From positions 1 to 28,672 of IMG/VR virus record IMGVR_UViG_3300042879_001629: a stretch of DNA of 28,672 nucleotides; one strand, 5' to 3'. A program made the position numbers and the translations under genes. The DNA is from a virus. A model generated the notes under the pieces. The model had not been told where the DNA came from and searched no databases. It was given only the letters and a program-made list of their open reading frames with translations. Below, one piece after another: positions 7,005 to 16,336 of this stretch (positions are counted from its first letter, which is position 1; each line of letters starts with the position of its first letter).

Positions 7005-8206
7005 GTTATACGATAAATCCTGATGTCATTTCCAGTAGCCTTTACCCTATCATGTTTAGGAATGAGGATTCAACGGCAACCGTGCAACAAAAAGTAATGG
7101 TTTACGTTGATGGTTCATTGGCTGGTACGTTTAAAGCATCTAAAACAAGTAGTAATTCATCTGCATCTATATTTGATACCAACGTTCAATCGTTTGTACA
7201 AAGTGAATTAGCACCGTTTGTAGGTTCAAAAACAACGGTTTTCCCTTCTCTTGGAACGTTTACAATAACCGAAAATACGGATGTTATTAAGTCTTTATAT
7301 TGTTCGGCATACGCTGAAACAATTAATTCAAGTGGATTTTTAGTCACGTCAACAGCACCACAGCTAAGTACAACGGGGTATGTAATACCAGTCAATTTTT
7401 ACGGCTACATTTATAATCTTGGTACATTTTACCAACCGTCCGCAAATCCTTTCCAATTCCTTACAGGCTTAAATGATGCAAGGGAAATAAACGAGAATAG
7501 CAATTTGTATTTGTCCTTTTTAGGCAAAGGGGTAAATTCTGCTGAAGTTGAATTTTTTACTAAGTCAGGTTCATCTTCGGTCACCGTGGTTGATATGGCT
7601 AATAGTACGGCTAATAATAGCCTATATACGATTTCATTTGGTGCTAAGAATATCTTTGGAACAACGGCAGTATTTCACGTTGGCAACTTTCCAACAACTT
7701 CAACCGCTTACGATTATTATAAGGTTTCGGTTGGCAGATACGACGGAGCGTTTACAAGGTTAAGCGAACAGATAAGAATCAATATAAACCCAGATTGCAG
7801 CGATAACGTGGAAGTACATTGGTTTGGGGTTCATGGTGGTGCTGAATCATTTGTTTTTAAGGGATTAATTGAAGAAGAAACAAAGGTTGAAGGGGATATC
7901 ATTAATCTTTCCCAAAAATGGAATGTGGCTGGTGGTTCAACAAAAGCCAATAGCTACGATAAACAATTAATACGAAATGATACAAGAGTTAATAAATCAA
8001 TTGTAATTTCCGCAAGTGTAACACCTGAACAAGCGGATTATATTAGCACCTTGATTTCATCGCCTGAGGTTTACGTTATTTTAGATAACAAGTACGTTTC
8101 GGTTGTCGTTGAGAATCAAACGATTAATACGGCAAATAACCGTACACCTTTTATAGATGTATCATTGAAACTTACCTTTGCAAATAAACCAATTAGTCAA
8201 CTATGA
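7001..8206 (+). CDS. Putative tail structural protein, 401 residues
   Basis: A beta-rich soluble protein without signal peptide or membrane helix, in line with a virion component. The C-terminal part (about residues 300-401), with EEETKVEGDIINLSQKW and FIDVSLKLTFANKP, resembles the beta domains of distal-tail proteins. Middle segments such as YGYIYNLGTFY are Ig-like in feel. It overlaps both neighbours by ATGA junctions and precedes an 807-residue protein and the tape measure, so distal tail or tail-tip is the most plausible place. I cannot assign it to a specific family with confidence. Confidence 0.55.
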   Translation: MSYTINPDVISSSLYPIMFRNEDSTATVQQKVMVYVDGSLAGTFKASKTSSNSSASIFDTNVQSFVQSELAPFVGSKTTVFPSLGTFTITENTDVIKSLYCSAYAETINSSGFLVTSTAPQLSTTGYVIPVNFYGYIYNLGTFYQPSANPFQFLTGLNDAREINENSNLYLSFLGKGVNSAEVEFFTKSGSSSVTVVDMANSTANNSLYTISFGAKNIFGTTAVFHVGNFPTTSTAYDYYKVSVGRYDGAFTRLSEQIRININPDCSDNVEVHWFGVHGGAESFVFKGLIEEETKVEGDIINLSQKWNVAGGSTKANSYDKQLIRNDTRVNKSIVISASVTPEQADYISTLISSPEVYVILDNKYVSVVVENQTINTANNRTPFIDVSLKLTFANKPISQL

Positions 8207-10626
8207 TAAAATTATTTGTAAATAATCATGAAGTTGACATTGACCAAGACGAAACAAACGTCACGGTTAACTATTCGATTGAGGCTATTGACTTAGGAAA
8301 TATAAAAGGCGCACATTCAAAAAGAAATATAAAAGTACCAGCAACCAAAACGAATGTAGAAATCTTTGAAAACATTCAGGAAGTTGGTAGCGTGGTCACA
8401 GACGCATATAAATTGTTTGACGCAAGACTTGAGGCAAATGGGATACCTATTTTAGTTGGCAAAGGTCGGGTTGATTCTGGGGCAATTAACGCTATAAATT
8501 CAGGGTTTCAAGGTAAGGATTTTAAGTTATCATTGATAGGCAATAATGCCGACTGGTTTGCGGATGTAGGAAATACATTGGTTAAGGATTTAGGTTGGGA
8601 TTTGTTGGAGGTTAGCAGCACGGAGGTAAAAAAATACTTTGACGTTACGAGTGATGAATACTGCTACATTTTAATGAAGTGGAAAGCATGGACAAACACG
8701 GATAGCGTTAAGGTTAACGAAATGACTCCAGCTTTATTTATTTGGCAAATCATAGACAAAGCCTTTGCAACTTACGGTTATCAAGTAAACAGTATTTTTA
8801 AAACCGACCCTTTCAACCGTTTAGTAATACCTATTCCTTTAAACATTTCAGCAGACTATTTAAAAGACTTTGTAAATTTAAAAGCATCATCTCCGAGTCC
8901 CTCATTATTAAGCAATTCAAATCCTTCGCCTATTCTTATAACCTTTACAGACAAAACAACAAGCCCAAACTTTGACACGGGTGGAAATTATGTAAGTGGA
9001 GTTTATACTGTACCAATAACGGCAACATATACATTAAAGGCTGAATTAAATATTGCAACAGGTATTATTATACCTACTCCGACGGATGAAATATTAGTCG
9101 GTTGGGAAATAAACGGGGTATTTGAGGAAGGTGAAGACTTTGGACAAGAACCAAATTTTGAAGATTCTATAATTATTGAATTTATAACTGATTTAGTTGA
9201 AGGTGATTTAGTACGATTTGTAGTAAAACATAATAATCCTGGTTTTCTTATGGGTTTAAATGGCTCAATAGAAATTATAGGTAGTAAAGCAATATTTGAG
9301 GCTGGAAAAACATTTGATTTACAATATGTTATTCCTATTACATGGTATGTCCGTGATGTCATTGCAGACCTTACAACCATTTTTAATCTATCATGGGAGA
9401 CAGATGTACAAAGTAAACAAGTTTACGCATACCCTAAGGATGAATATACTGTAAGATATAAGGCTGATGCAACTGGAGTAGGTACGTTAACCACGTTTAC
9501 AGGGTTCTTTAAGGACACGGATTTATATGATTTAAATACCAGACAGTTAGAAGATTCTGAATTTCAAATATTGGATGGCTACAAATCAAGTCAAATTTTA
9601 GCATACGCAACAGATGATGATACTACAAACAAAGAAGAGGCAAGGCGAGGGGTAAATATTTATTCAGGAGGCTATAATTTCCCAACGGATAGATTTGAAA
9701 ACGGTGTTGAGTTTATATATACTAAATTCTTTGCCAAAGCAATCCACATAAACGATGTTGTCATTACTTCAGGAGGTATATATGGGGCGCAAATGCCTTT
9801 AGTCTTTGGTGATGATTATAACACCGTCACAGATGCTGAGCCTAATTACAATTTAGCACCTCGATTGCTTTATTATGCTGGAAGACGAAACGGTTATGAT
9901 GGGTATATAAGGCTTTATGATGACACGTCAAGTGCTTCAAGTGCTTTCGATTTTCCAGCAGCCTTCATGGTAAATTACAACGACCCAAGTGGTACAGATT
10001 TCAACCTATCTTTTTCAGATGAGGTGACAAACTATTCCAATGTGATGCAAGGGGTTTTTAAAACATTCCATTTGCAAACGTATAAAAGGATAGAGTTAGG
10101 CAAACTTTATACGACATTTGCCAAATGGGATAATTCGGATATAACAAATATTTCTTTTAGACGCAAGGGGTTGATAGGTTCAGGAAAGTTTATCATTCAA
10201 GAACTTGAATATAATCCTAAAAGCAAAAGACCAGCAAAGACGGTTCTATTATACGATGAAAAACCAAACACAACAGATTTGACAAAGGTAGTCAATACCA
10301 TTACTTTGGCTGGTGCAAGTCCTCAAAGTGGTACGGTAACTGGTTCAGGTTCAGGTTTGGTTGGAGCAAGTGGAGCAACGGTAAATATTCAACTATCTTA
10401 CAATCCTTTTCTTAATTCAAATACCAATGTTTTAGATTTACCAATTAATTCAGGAATAACACAAGTAAGCATTCAAAGCGCAAACGTTTTAGTTTTCCAG
10501 AACGGTCAAAAATTATTACCCTCTGTTCAATATACGATTTCAGGTTCAAAAGTAACAATTGATTCAAATACGCATTATGATGGTTCAAATTATGAAGTAA
10601 TTATAAACGGAGTAACTAAAGGATAA
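8203..10626 (+). CDS. Putative tail-tip or baseplate protein, 807 residues
   Basis: A long acidic, beta-rich structural protein. The N-terminal 150 residues (MIKLFVNNHEVDIDQDE, then GNIKGAHSKRNIKVPATKT) look like the start of tail-tip proteins found in Bacteroidota phages. Residues 240-385 hold an extra beta domain (NYVSGVYTVPITATYTLKAE). The last 110 residues form a separate small domain introduced by a Ser/Gly linker (TGSGSGLVGASGA). It abuts the tape measure with a TAATG junction. Size and place match the tail-associated hub of siphoviruses, though such genes usually follow the tape measure. No peptidase motif is visible. Confidence 0.55.
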   Translation: MIKLFVNNHEVDIDQDETNVTVNYSIEAIDLGNIKGAHSKRNIKVPATKTNVEIFENIQEVGSVVTDAYKLFDARLEANGIPILVGKGRVDSGAINAINSGFQGKDFKLSLIGNNADWFADVGNTLVKDLGWDLLEVSSTEVKKYFDVTSDEYCYILMKWKAWTNTDSVKVNEMTPALFIWQIIDKAFATYGYQVNSIFKTDPFNRLVIPIPLNISADYLKDFVNLKASSPSPSLLSNSNPSPILITFTDKTTSPNFDTGGNYVSGVYTVPITATYTLKAELNIATGIIIPTPTDEILVGWEINGVFEEGEDFGQEPNFEDSIIIEFITDLVEGDLVRFVVKHNNPGFLMGLNGSIEIIGSKAIFEAGKTFDLQYVIPITWYVRDVIADLTTIFNLSWETDVQSKQVYAYPKDEYTVRYKADATGVGTLTTFTGFFKDTDLYDLNTRQLEDSEFQILDGYKSSQILAYATDDDTTNKEEARRGVNIYSGGYNFPTDRFENGVEFIYTKFFAKAIHINDVVITSGGIYGAQMPLVFGDDYNTVTDAEPNYNLAPRLLYYAGRRNGYDGYIRLYDDTSSASSAFDFPAAFMVNYNDPSGTDFNLSFSDEVTNYSNVMQGVFKTFHLQTYKRIELGKLYTTFAKWDNSDITNISFRRKGLIGSGKFIIQELEYNPKSKRPAKTVLLYDEKPNTTDLTKVVNTITLAGASPQSGTVTGSGSGLVGASGATVNIQLSYNPFLNSNTNVLDLPINSGITQVSIQSANVLVFQNGQKLLPSVQYTISGSKVTIDSNTHYDGSNYEVIINGVTKG

Positions 10627-13600
10627 TGGCAAATAAAGTAATTGGTTTTGAAATAGTCATAGACGGTTTAGGCAAAACGGTCGAAACGGCAACCGAGTTA
10701 AAGAGGGCAATTGCTCAAGTTAATGAGGAAATAAAAAAGACGTCTGATGTTCAGGAGTTAAAGAAGCTTGAAGGCAAGTTGATTGACCTGAAGGCAGCAC
10801 AAATGGAAGTTACTAAGGTAACAAGGGAACAAATAAAGACAAGGAATGAGGAGATAACAGGCATTGATAAAGCCAATGGGGCATACCGTAAGTTAAGTAA
10901 AGAGTTAAACGACCAAAGGAATAGATACAAGGATTTAGCAGCAGCCGAACAAGATACAAGTCAAGAGGCTAAAGATTTGCTTGTATCGATTAATGCTTTA
11001 GATAAAAAGCTAAAAGGAATTGACGCCACGGTTGGACAATTCCAAAGAAACGTTGGAGGTTATACCGAAGCGTTATCAAACTTTTTCCCTAAACTTGGTG
11101 GTACATTAGGTCAAGTAACTGGTGCAATTGGTGGTTTAAAAATGGGTATAACTGACCTTGGAAAAACAACTGGTGCAGCAAATATAAGTCTTGGTGCTAT
11201 TGGTATTGCCTTAACGGCTTTTAGTGCTATTAGTGAAATATTTGCAACAATTAATCAAACGGTTGAAGAAACAAGAAAGTTATCAGCACAAGTACAAAAT
11301 TTTACTCAAGCCACAGGTTCAACTTTACAAGATTTTGTATCACAATCAAAGGCAATTGCTACAACTTATTCCAAAGATGTAAATGAAATTATTGTTGCAG
11401 CTAATACGGCAAGTAAAGAATTAGGGGTTAGTTTTCCAGAGGCATTAAATGCAATTGAATTAGGTTTTAGAAAAGGTGCAGATGCTCAAGGTGAATTTTT
11501 AGATAGTTTACGAGAATATCCATCACAACTTGGTCAAGCTGGATTTAGTTTATCTGAATTTACGGCAATTGCTATTGATTCAGCTAATCAAGGTATTTAT
11601 TCTGATAAAGCAATTGATGCAATTAAAGAATTTGGAACACAAACAAGGGAGCAGACAAAATCTGTAAAAGATGCTTTTGTTGATGCATTAGGTTCGGATT
11701 TTACAGAAAAGTTATTTTCTGATTTAAATACTAATGCCATTACTGGTAGAGACGCTCTTGCTTTAGTTACAAAAGAAATTCAAACGACTGGAGTATCAGG
11801 AAAAGAATTGCAAGGCTTGGTATCAACGGTTTTTGTAGGTGCTGGTGAAGATGCTGGAAGATATGTTTTATCCTTAGGAGATGTTCTAAATAAAACAAAT
11901 GAAATATTAGGCAGCACAAGTGAATATCAAAATCAACAAAAAGCATTATATGAGAGTAATTTAGACCTTGAAGAAAGTCAAGCAGAATTAAATGAACTTC
12001 TTGGAAATACTGCAAGTGAATTTACTTTATTAAATAATCGAGCAAAAACATTTTTTAATAATTTTTTAACTGGATTGCTTGATGTAGCTAATAAATTACC
12101 AGCAACTTTTAAGGCAATTTCTACGGGATTTACTACATTTTTTTCAACTGGCTTTAATTTAAAAGCAGCTTTAAAAGCTAATAGTGATGTTTATAGAAAT
12201 GAATTAGAAAAAATTAATAAGGAAGATAAAATTGCTTCGGATAAAAGAGCAGCACAGGAATTAATATTTAGAACTAAAACTGAAGCTGGGATTGAAAAAA
12301 CTTTATCTGAAAAAAGAGCATTAAGGAAAACCCTTATTTTTGGTGAAAGTGATTATATAAAAGTTGATAAAGAAATAAAAGTCCTTGAAAATAAATTAAA
12401 GCAATTTAGACCAATTAAAGACACAAATGACTCTACAGAATCTGGCAAAGAAGTTGCAAAGGCTTTTGTTGAAGGTTCTTTGGCTAAATTACAGGAAGAA
12501 CAAAGTAAACTTCAAAAGGCTTTTAGTGAAGCGGTTGTTGGTTCATCAACCCAAAAGGAAATAGGGGTAAAACTTACGGCTTTAAATGAACAAGTAAAAA
12601 AATCTATTGAGGCTCAAAATGAAATACTTGGTTTAAATGCTGAAAAGAAAAAACAAGATGCAATTGAAGAAATTAACCAAAATTTCAAAGTTGCTCAATC
12701 TGTAATAAATTTAGCAAGGGCAAAGGAAATAAATATTGAAGATGAAATTGATAAAATAACCAGACGTAGACAAATATTAGATGAGGATTACAATGCAGAA
12801 ATAAAAAGAATTAATGATTTATTAGCACTTGAAAAAGAAGGTACAACCCAATTTGATAACTTAATTGTAGAAAGACAAAACGTTGAAGCTAATTTTTTAA
12901 ATGCTAAAAAAAGTTTGTCTAACGAAGAAGTTAATATATATCGAAAAAACTTTGATGAAATTGAAAAAGAAACTCAAGAAAATATAAAAAAACAAGAAGA
13001 AGCTGATAAAAAACTAAAAGACCTTGATGAACAAAAATTAAAAGAAAAAAAGGAAAATAATCAAAAGTTAATAGATGCTATTGGTGAATCTATTCTATCG
13101 GTTACTGATATTATTTCTACTTTCCAACAAGCAAGGGCAGAAAAGGAGGCAGAAGCAATAAATGAACAAATAACCAATACGGAAAACAATATAGCTGAAC
13201 TTGAGGCAAAGGCTGAAAAAGCATCTGGATTAAGGAAAAAGAGAATTGAAAAAGACATTGAAAGTCAAAAGGCTTTATTAAAACAACAACAAGAAGAGGC
13301 AGAGGCAATAAGGTTAAAAGCAGCAAAGCAAGACAAAAAAATAGCAATCATTCAAGCTATCATACAAGGTGCTTTAGCGGTTCAAAGGGCATTGGCTTCA
13401 GTACCTTTCCCAGCTAATTTACTTGCAGCTATTCCAACAGGTATAGCAGCAGCAGCACAAATAGCAACTATTACCGCTCAACCACTTGCGCAAGGTGGGG
13501 TAGTAACTGGAGAGCGTGTTAATCAAAAACAAAACATTCCGACTCGTTCAAATGGGGACAATGTTCTTGCCTATGTTAAACGTGGTGAAGTTGTTTTAAA

Positions 13601-13871
13601 TCAAAGACAACAAGCTATGTTAGGTGGTTCGCCTACATTTAGAAAGATAGGAATCAAAGGATTTGCCGAAGGTGGAATTGTTCCTCCAATATCCGCACCG
13701 ATGTCAATTACCCAGTCTACAAGCGACATGCAAAATATATTAGCGATGTTAGATTCAAAGACCGATGCTATAAACTCACGAATAGACCGTTTACAGGCTT
13801 ATGTTGTTAGTGATGATATAGCAAGGGATTTAGCTGAAGGTAATAAACTAAGAATTAACGCAACTTTATAA
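10626..13871 (+). CDS. Tail tape measure protein
   Basis: A 1081-residue protein that sets tail length and is carried inside the tube. Residues 20-150 are coiled coil ending in LKGIDATVGQFQRNVGGYTE, typical of tape measures. Residues 165-205 are Gly/Ala-rich. Residues 225-370 carry the conserved helical region (TYSKDVNEIIVAANTASKEL). A second long coiled coil spans about 560-905. The C-terminus has a hydrophobic stretch (LASVPFPANLLAAIPTGIAA) and the common ending GDNVLAYVKRGEVVLNQRQQ and FAEGGI. At roughly 1.5 angstroms per residue this suggests a tail near 160 nm. No sheath gene is seen, which fits a siphovirus. Programmed frameshift genes are not found directly upstream. Confidence 0.92.
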   Translation: MANKVIGFEIVIDGLGKTVETATELKRAIAQVNEEIKKTSDVQELKKLEGKLIDLKAAQMEVTKVTREQIKTRNEEITGIDKANGAYRKLSKELNDQRNRYKDLAAAEQDTSQEAKDLLVSINALDKKLKGIDATVGQFQRNVGGYTEALSNFFPKLGGTLGQVTGAIGGLKMGITDLGKTTGAANISLGAIGIALTAFSAISEIFATINQTVEETRKLSAQVQNFTQATGSTLQDFVSQSKAIATTYSKDVNEIIVAANTASKELGVSFPEALNAIELGFRKGADAQGEFLDSLREYPSQLGQAGFSLSEFTAIAIDSANQGIYSDKAIDAIKEFGTQTREQTKSVKDAFVDALGSDFTEKLFSDLNTNAITGRDALALVTKEIQTTGVSGKELQGLVSTVFVGAGEDAGRYVLSLGDVLNKTNEILGSTSEYQNQQKALYESNLDLEESQAELNELLGNTASEFTLLNNRAKTFFNNFLTGLLDVANKLPATFKAISTGFTTFFSTGFNLKAALKANSDVYRNELEKINKEDKIASDKRAAQELIFRTKTEAGIEKTLSEKRALRKTLIFGESDYIKVDKEIKVLENKLKQFRPIKDTNDSTESGKEVAKAFVEGSLAKLQEEQSKLQKAFSEAVVGSSTQKEIGVKLTALNEQVKKSIEAQNEILGLNAEKKKQDAIEEINQNFKVAQSVINLARAKEINIEDEIDKITRRRQILDEDYNAEIKRINDLLALEKEGTTQFDNLIVERQNVEANFLNAKKSLSNEEVNIYRKNFDEIEKETQENIKKQEEADKKLKDLDEQKLKEKKENNQKLIDAIGESILSVTDIISTFQQARAEKEAEAINEQITNTENNIAELEAKAEKASGLRKKRIEKDIESQKALLKQQQEEAEAIRLKAAKQDKKIAIIQAIIQGALAVQRALASVPFPANLLAAIPTGIAAAAQIATITAQPLAQGGVVTGERVNQKQNIPTRSNGDNVLAYVKRGEVVLNQRQQAMLGGSPTFRKIGIKGFAEGGIVPPISAPMSITQSTSDMQNILAMLDSKTDAINSRIDRLQAYVVSDDIARDLAEGNKLRINATL

Positions 13872-14129
13872 ATGTGTAACTGCATGAAATCAGATTCAAT
13901 ATGGGCAGAACTTGCCTCACGAATACCCGAAGAATACAAAGAACAAGTGATGGCAACTGTTGACCGTACTTACAGAGTTATAACGATAGACCCTACCGAC
14001 ATGGATTATTTATTTCATATTTACAATAATTTTGTTAACAACTATGAGCCTGAGAGACGAAATTGTCCAGCATGTAGGACAAAAGTAGTCGGAAAAATGA
14101 GGCAAATAGTACAATATTGGAGGGAATAA
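13872..14129 (+). CDS. Small four-cysteine protein, possible zinc binder
   Basis: An 85-residue protein with a CNC motif at residues 2-4 and a CPAC motif near residue 62-65 (RRNCPACRTKVVGKM). Together these could bind one zinc ion. The middle is helical and acidic, the end basic. It starts directly after the tape measure stop (TAAATG) and is followed by a helix-turn-helix-like gene. I do not recognise a family. The zinc site is inferred only from the cysteine pairs. Position between tail and head blocks does not reveal whether it is a virion part or a regulator. Confidence 0.55.
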   Translation: MCNCMKSDSIWAELASRIPEEYKEQVMATVDRTYRVITIDPTDMDYLFHIYNNFVNNYEPERRNCPACRTKVVGKMRQIVQYWRE

Positions 14130-14130
14130 T

Positions 14131-14478
14131 ATGGCATTTGAAGAAATAAACAACGATTTAATTAACGATTTTAACTGGTCAATTTTAAATCGTTTTAACC
14201 AACATTGCAATAAAGAAGGTATTCAATTGACATTTAGCAACTTTACAAAGTACCTGATACAATGTAATGTGATTCAGCCAAAGACCGTATCTAAATATAT
14301 GGTAATGGAATTGTATCCAGAATGTTTGTATTCCAATAATTCCAAGATGGATGCAATCACCGAAATATCAGAACGGACTGGTATAAGCGAAAAGCACGTG
14401 TACAACATGGTGCAACATCCAGAGCATTTTGGGTATGCAGTCAAGCAAAAGGGCAAAAAGGAAAATAGTGTAGAATAA
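14131..14478 (+). CDS. Helix-turn-helix-like small protein
   Basis: A 115-residue protein. The second half holds ITEISERTGISEKHVYNMV, which has the spacing of a helix-turn-helix with GIS at the turn, and ends in a basic Lys-rich tail (KQKGKKENSVE). DNA binding is therefore likely but not proven. The first half (INDFNWSILNRFNQHC) is helical. It lies one base after the four-cysteine gene, and a promoter-like box for the capsid genes overlaps its end, so it might regulate the switch to head genes; that is inference. An unrelated structural role remains possible. Confidence 0.5.
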   Translation: MAFEEINNDLINDFNWSILNRFNQHCNKEGIQLTFSNFTKYLIQCNVIQPKTVSKYMVMELYPECLYSNNSKMDAITEISERTGISEKHVYNMVQHPEHFGYAVKQKGKKENSVE

Positions 14479-14483
14479 CTTTG
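14476..14483 (+). promoter_or_regulatory. Bacteroidota-type -7 promoter box before the capsid genes
   Basis: The octamer TAACTTTG fits the TAnnTTTG -7 element of Bacteroidota housekeeping promoters and ends 20 bases before the protease ATG. No clear TTTG element lies at the usual -33 distance. It overlaps the stop codon of the preceding gene and is otherwise in the only gap of this block. Confidence 0.35.
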
Positions 14484-14503
14484 ACAAATAAATTAATTTA
14501 TTA

Positions 14504-15850
14504 ATGACTTACGCAGATTATCCAGACGCAGCCAAATCAAACGCACGACGAGCCTTGAACCATAAAAAAGAGAATGGTTCAGATTGTGGAACTCGGGTCG
14601 GTTGGTTCAGGGCTGAGCAAATCAGCAGTGGTGAAGGTCTAACAGAGGATGAAATCCGTAGAACGTATTCATTCCTTAGTCGTGCGGAAGTATATGACCA
14701 AGGGAAATACATTGACGAAGATGGTTCGGAAATATGTGGTTCAGTAATGTACGATGCATGGGGTGGAAGTGCAATGAAGACTTGGGCAGAATCAAAGTTT
14801 AAAAAGATAGAAAGAGAAAAGGAAAATGATAGTTTAATGGCAAATGTTCAAATCAACATATTAGGTGAAATTTCTGACGGCTTAAACGGATTTTTAAATT
14901 TAAAGTACCGTTTGGACGAAGCCGAAGGACAAGATATTGAATTAGTTATTAATTCTGGAGGTGGCTCAGTCACCGAAGGGATGGCGATGGCTGATTTAAT
15001 TTCTTCCTACCCAAATGAAACGACCACAACAGGAATCGGACTCGTAGCGAGTATTGCAACGGTTGTACTGTTAGCTGGTAAAAAGGTTCAGATGACTGAA
15101 AATTCATTTATGATGATTCACAGACCGTGGTCTTATTCCGTTGGCAATTCCGACGAATTAGAGGCAACGGCTGAATTATTAGACAAAATGGAAGAGAAGT
15201 TACTTGATATTTACGTTAATGCGGTGAACAAACGCAAGGGAGAGGAAATGAACCTAAGAAAAAAGATTAAAAAAATGATGGCAGCCGAAACATGGATGAC
15301 TGCCGAAGAAGCAAAGGATTTTGGATTCATTGACGAAATTGTTAAGACAGACGAAAAAAAGATAGATATCTTACCGTTGCAATCGAGCCTAAACAAATTT
15401 CAGAATGTACCAGCAGCCTTATTAATTAACAAAACAAATGATGATGACATGGGTAATTCCATTTTAGAAAAAATCAAAACCTTGCTCAATAATACGGAAG
15501 AAATACAAGTAGTTGAGCCAACGGTTGAGCCGATTGTTGAACCTGAAAAGGAAGATGAGTTGGAAGTTGCTATGAACATTTTAAAGGAAAAAGGGTACAC
15601 GGTTTTAACTGCCGAAGAAATGACCGCTTTAACCGAAAAATCAAATGAGCAAACAACTTCTATTAATGAAATCGAAACCGTTCTTGAAACTTTGGGTGCT
15701 GAACTGGTAGCACTTAGAGCGCAAGTTAAAAAAGGAGTAGGTTTACCTTCAGGAGGTTCAGCAAACGAAAAAGTAATTGAAACAAAAGCAAAATTGAGTC
15801 CGTTTGATTCTTTTGCTTCTTTAGTTAAAAATAAAATATCACAAAGATAA
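14504..15850 (+). CDS. ClpP-type prohead protease fused to N-terminal domain and scaffold
   Basis: A 448-residue protein in three parts. Residues 1-105 are an extra domain (NARRALNHKKENGSDCGTRV, YDAWGGSAMKTWAESK) also seen on other phage capsid proteases. Residues 110-285 are a ClpP/S14-fold protease with INSGGGSVTEG (149-159), nucleophile Ser183 in LVASIATVVLLAG, His206 in MMIHRPW, and a closing TWMTAEEAKDFGFIDEI. The third catalytic acid is not obvious. Residues 310-448 are acidic, Pro/Glu-rich and coiled coil, as in a fused scaffold, and end in a basic SLVKNKISQR. It should mature the procapsid and template capsid assembly. The next genes are a decoration-like protein and the capsid protein, as expected. 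Confidence 0.85.
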   Translation: MTYADYPDAAKSNARRALNHKKENGSDCGTRVGWFRAEQISSGEGLTEDEIRRTYSFLSRAEVYDQGKYIDEDGSEICGSVMYDAWGGSAMKTWAESKFKKIEREKENDSLMANVQINILGEISDGLNGFLNLKYRLDEAEGQDIELVINSGGGSVTEGMAMADLISSYPNETTTTGIGLVASIATVVLLAGKKVQMTENSFMMIHRPWSYSVGNSDELEATAELLDKMEEKLLDIYVNAVNKRKGEEMNLRKKIKKMMAAETWMTAEEAKDFGFIDEIVKTDEKKIDILPLQSSLNKFQNVPAALLINKTNDDDMGNSILEKIKTLLNNTEEIQVVEPTVEPIVEPEKEDELEVAMNILKEKGYTVLTAEEMTALTEKSNEQTTSINEIETVLETLGAELVALRAQVKKGVGLPSGGSANEKVIETKAKLSPFDSFASLVKNKISQR

Positions 15851-16323
15851 TGGCATTCAATCCCACAGCCCAAAATGAAAACGGCTATTTAAGTACCAAC
15901 ACTTACGTTGGAAAATATAGCCTTAATCGCACTAACCCTTATGCTAACACAGATGGCATAAACGCAGAGCAATTATACGGAGTTGAAACATTTGAAAACA
16001 GAATCCCTGTTTCTTTTAGTTACCTTATTGCGTCGGCTGGTGACCGATTTACAGCGACACCTATTTACGGTGTAACATCTGCTTCTGATTACTTGAAGTT
16101 TACTATTTATGACGAAAGTGGAAATAGTGCAAGTAGTGTTTGGGTATCATCCGCACCAAGTGCAGCAATGGATGTGACTACAACTGCTTTAAATTCAAGC
16201 AATGACTGGAAGGTCTTATTTGCAACGTCAAAAGCTGGAAGTAAAACAGAATTTTCATTTATGATTGATGAGGCAGCCGTGTTAACCAATACAACTGCGA
16301 CAATCACTTACGCAAACCTTTAA
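15850..16323 (+). CDS. Putative capsid decoration or stabilising protein
   Basis: A 157-residue, beta-rich soluble protein with a low-charge, Ser/Thr/Ala-rich composition (for instance SSVWVSSAPSAAMDVTTTAL). It shares a TAATG junction with the protease/scaffold gene and lies 13 bases before the major capsid gene. Small beta proteins in this place are usually head decoration proteins. The N-terminal 50 residues (NENGYLSTNTYVGKYSLNRT) look extended. The role is inferred from position and composition; no family motif was recognised. Confidence 0.5.
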   Translation: MAFNPTAQNENGYLSTNTYVGKYSLNRTNPYANTDGINAEQLYGVETFENRIPVSFSYLIASAGDRFTATPIYGVTSASDYLKFTIYDESGNSASSVWVSSAPSAAMDVTTTALNSSNDWKVLFATSKAGSKTEFSFMIDEAAVLTNTTATITYANL

Positions 16324-16336
16324 AATTAATTAAACA

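Noticed and set aside
15400-15873. Long minus-strand frame opposite the scaffold part of the protease
   Set aside because: The + strand product has clear protease and coiled-coil features; the minus product is Ser-rich without motifs.
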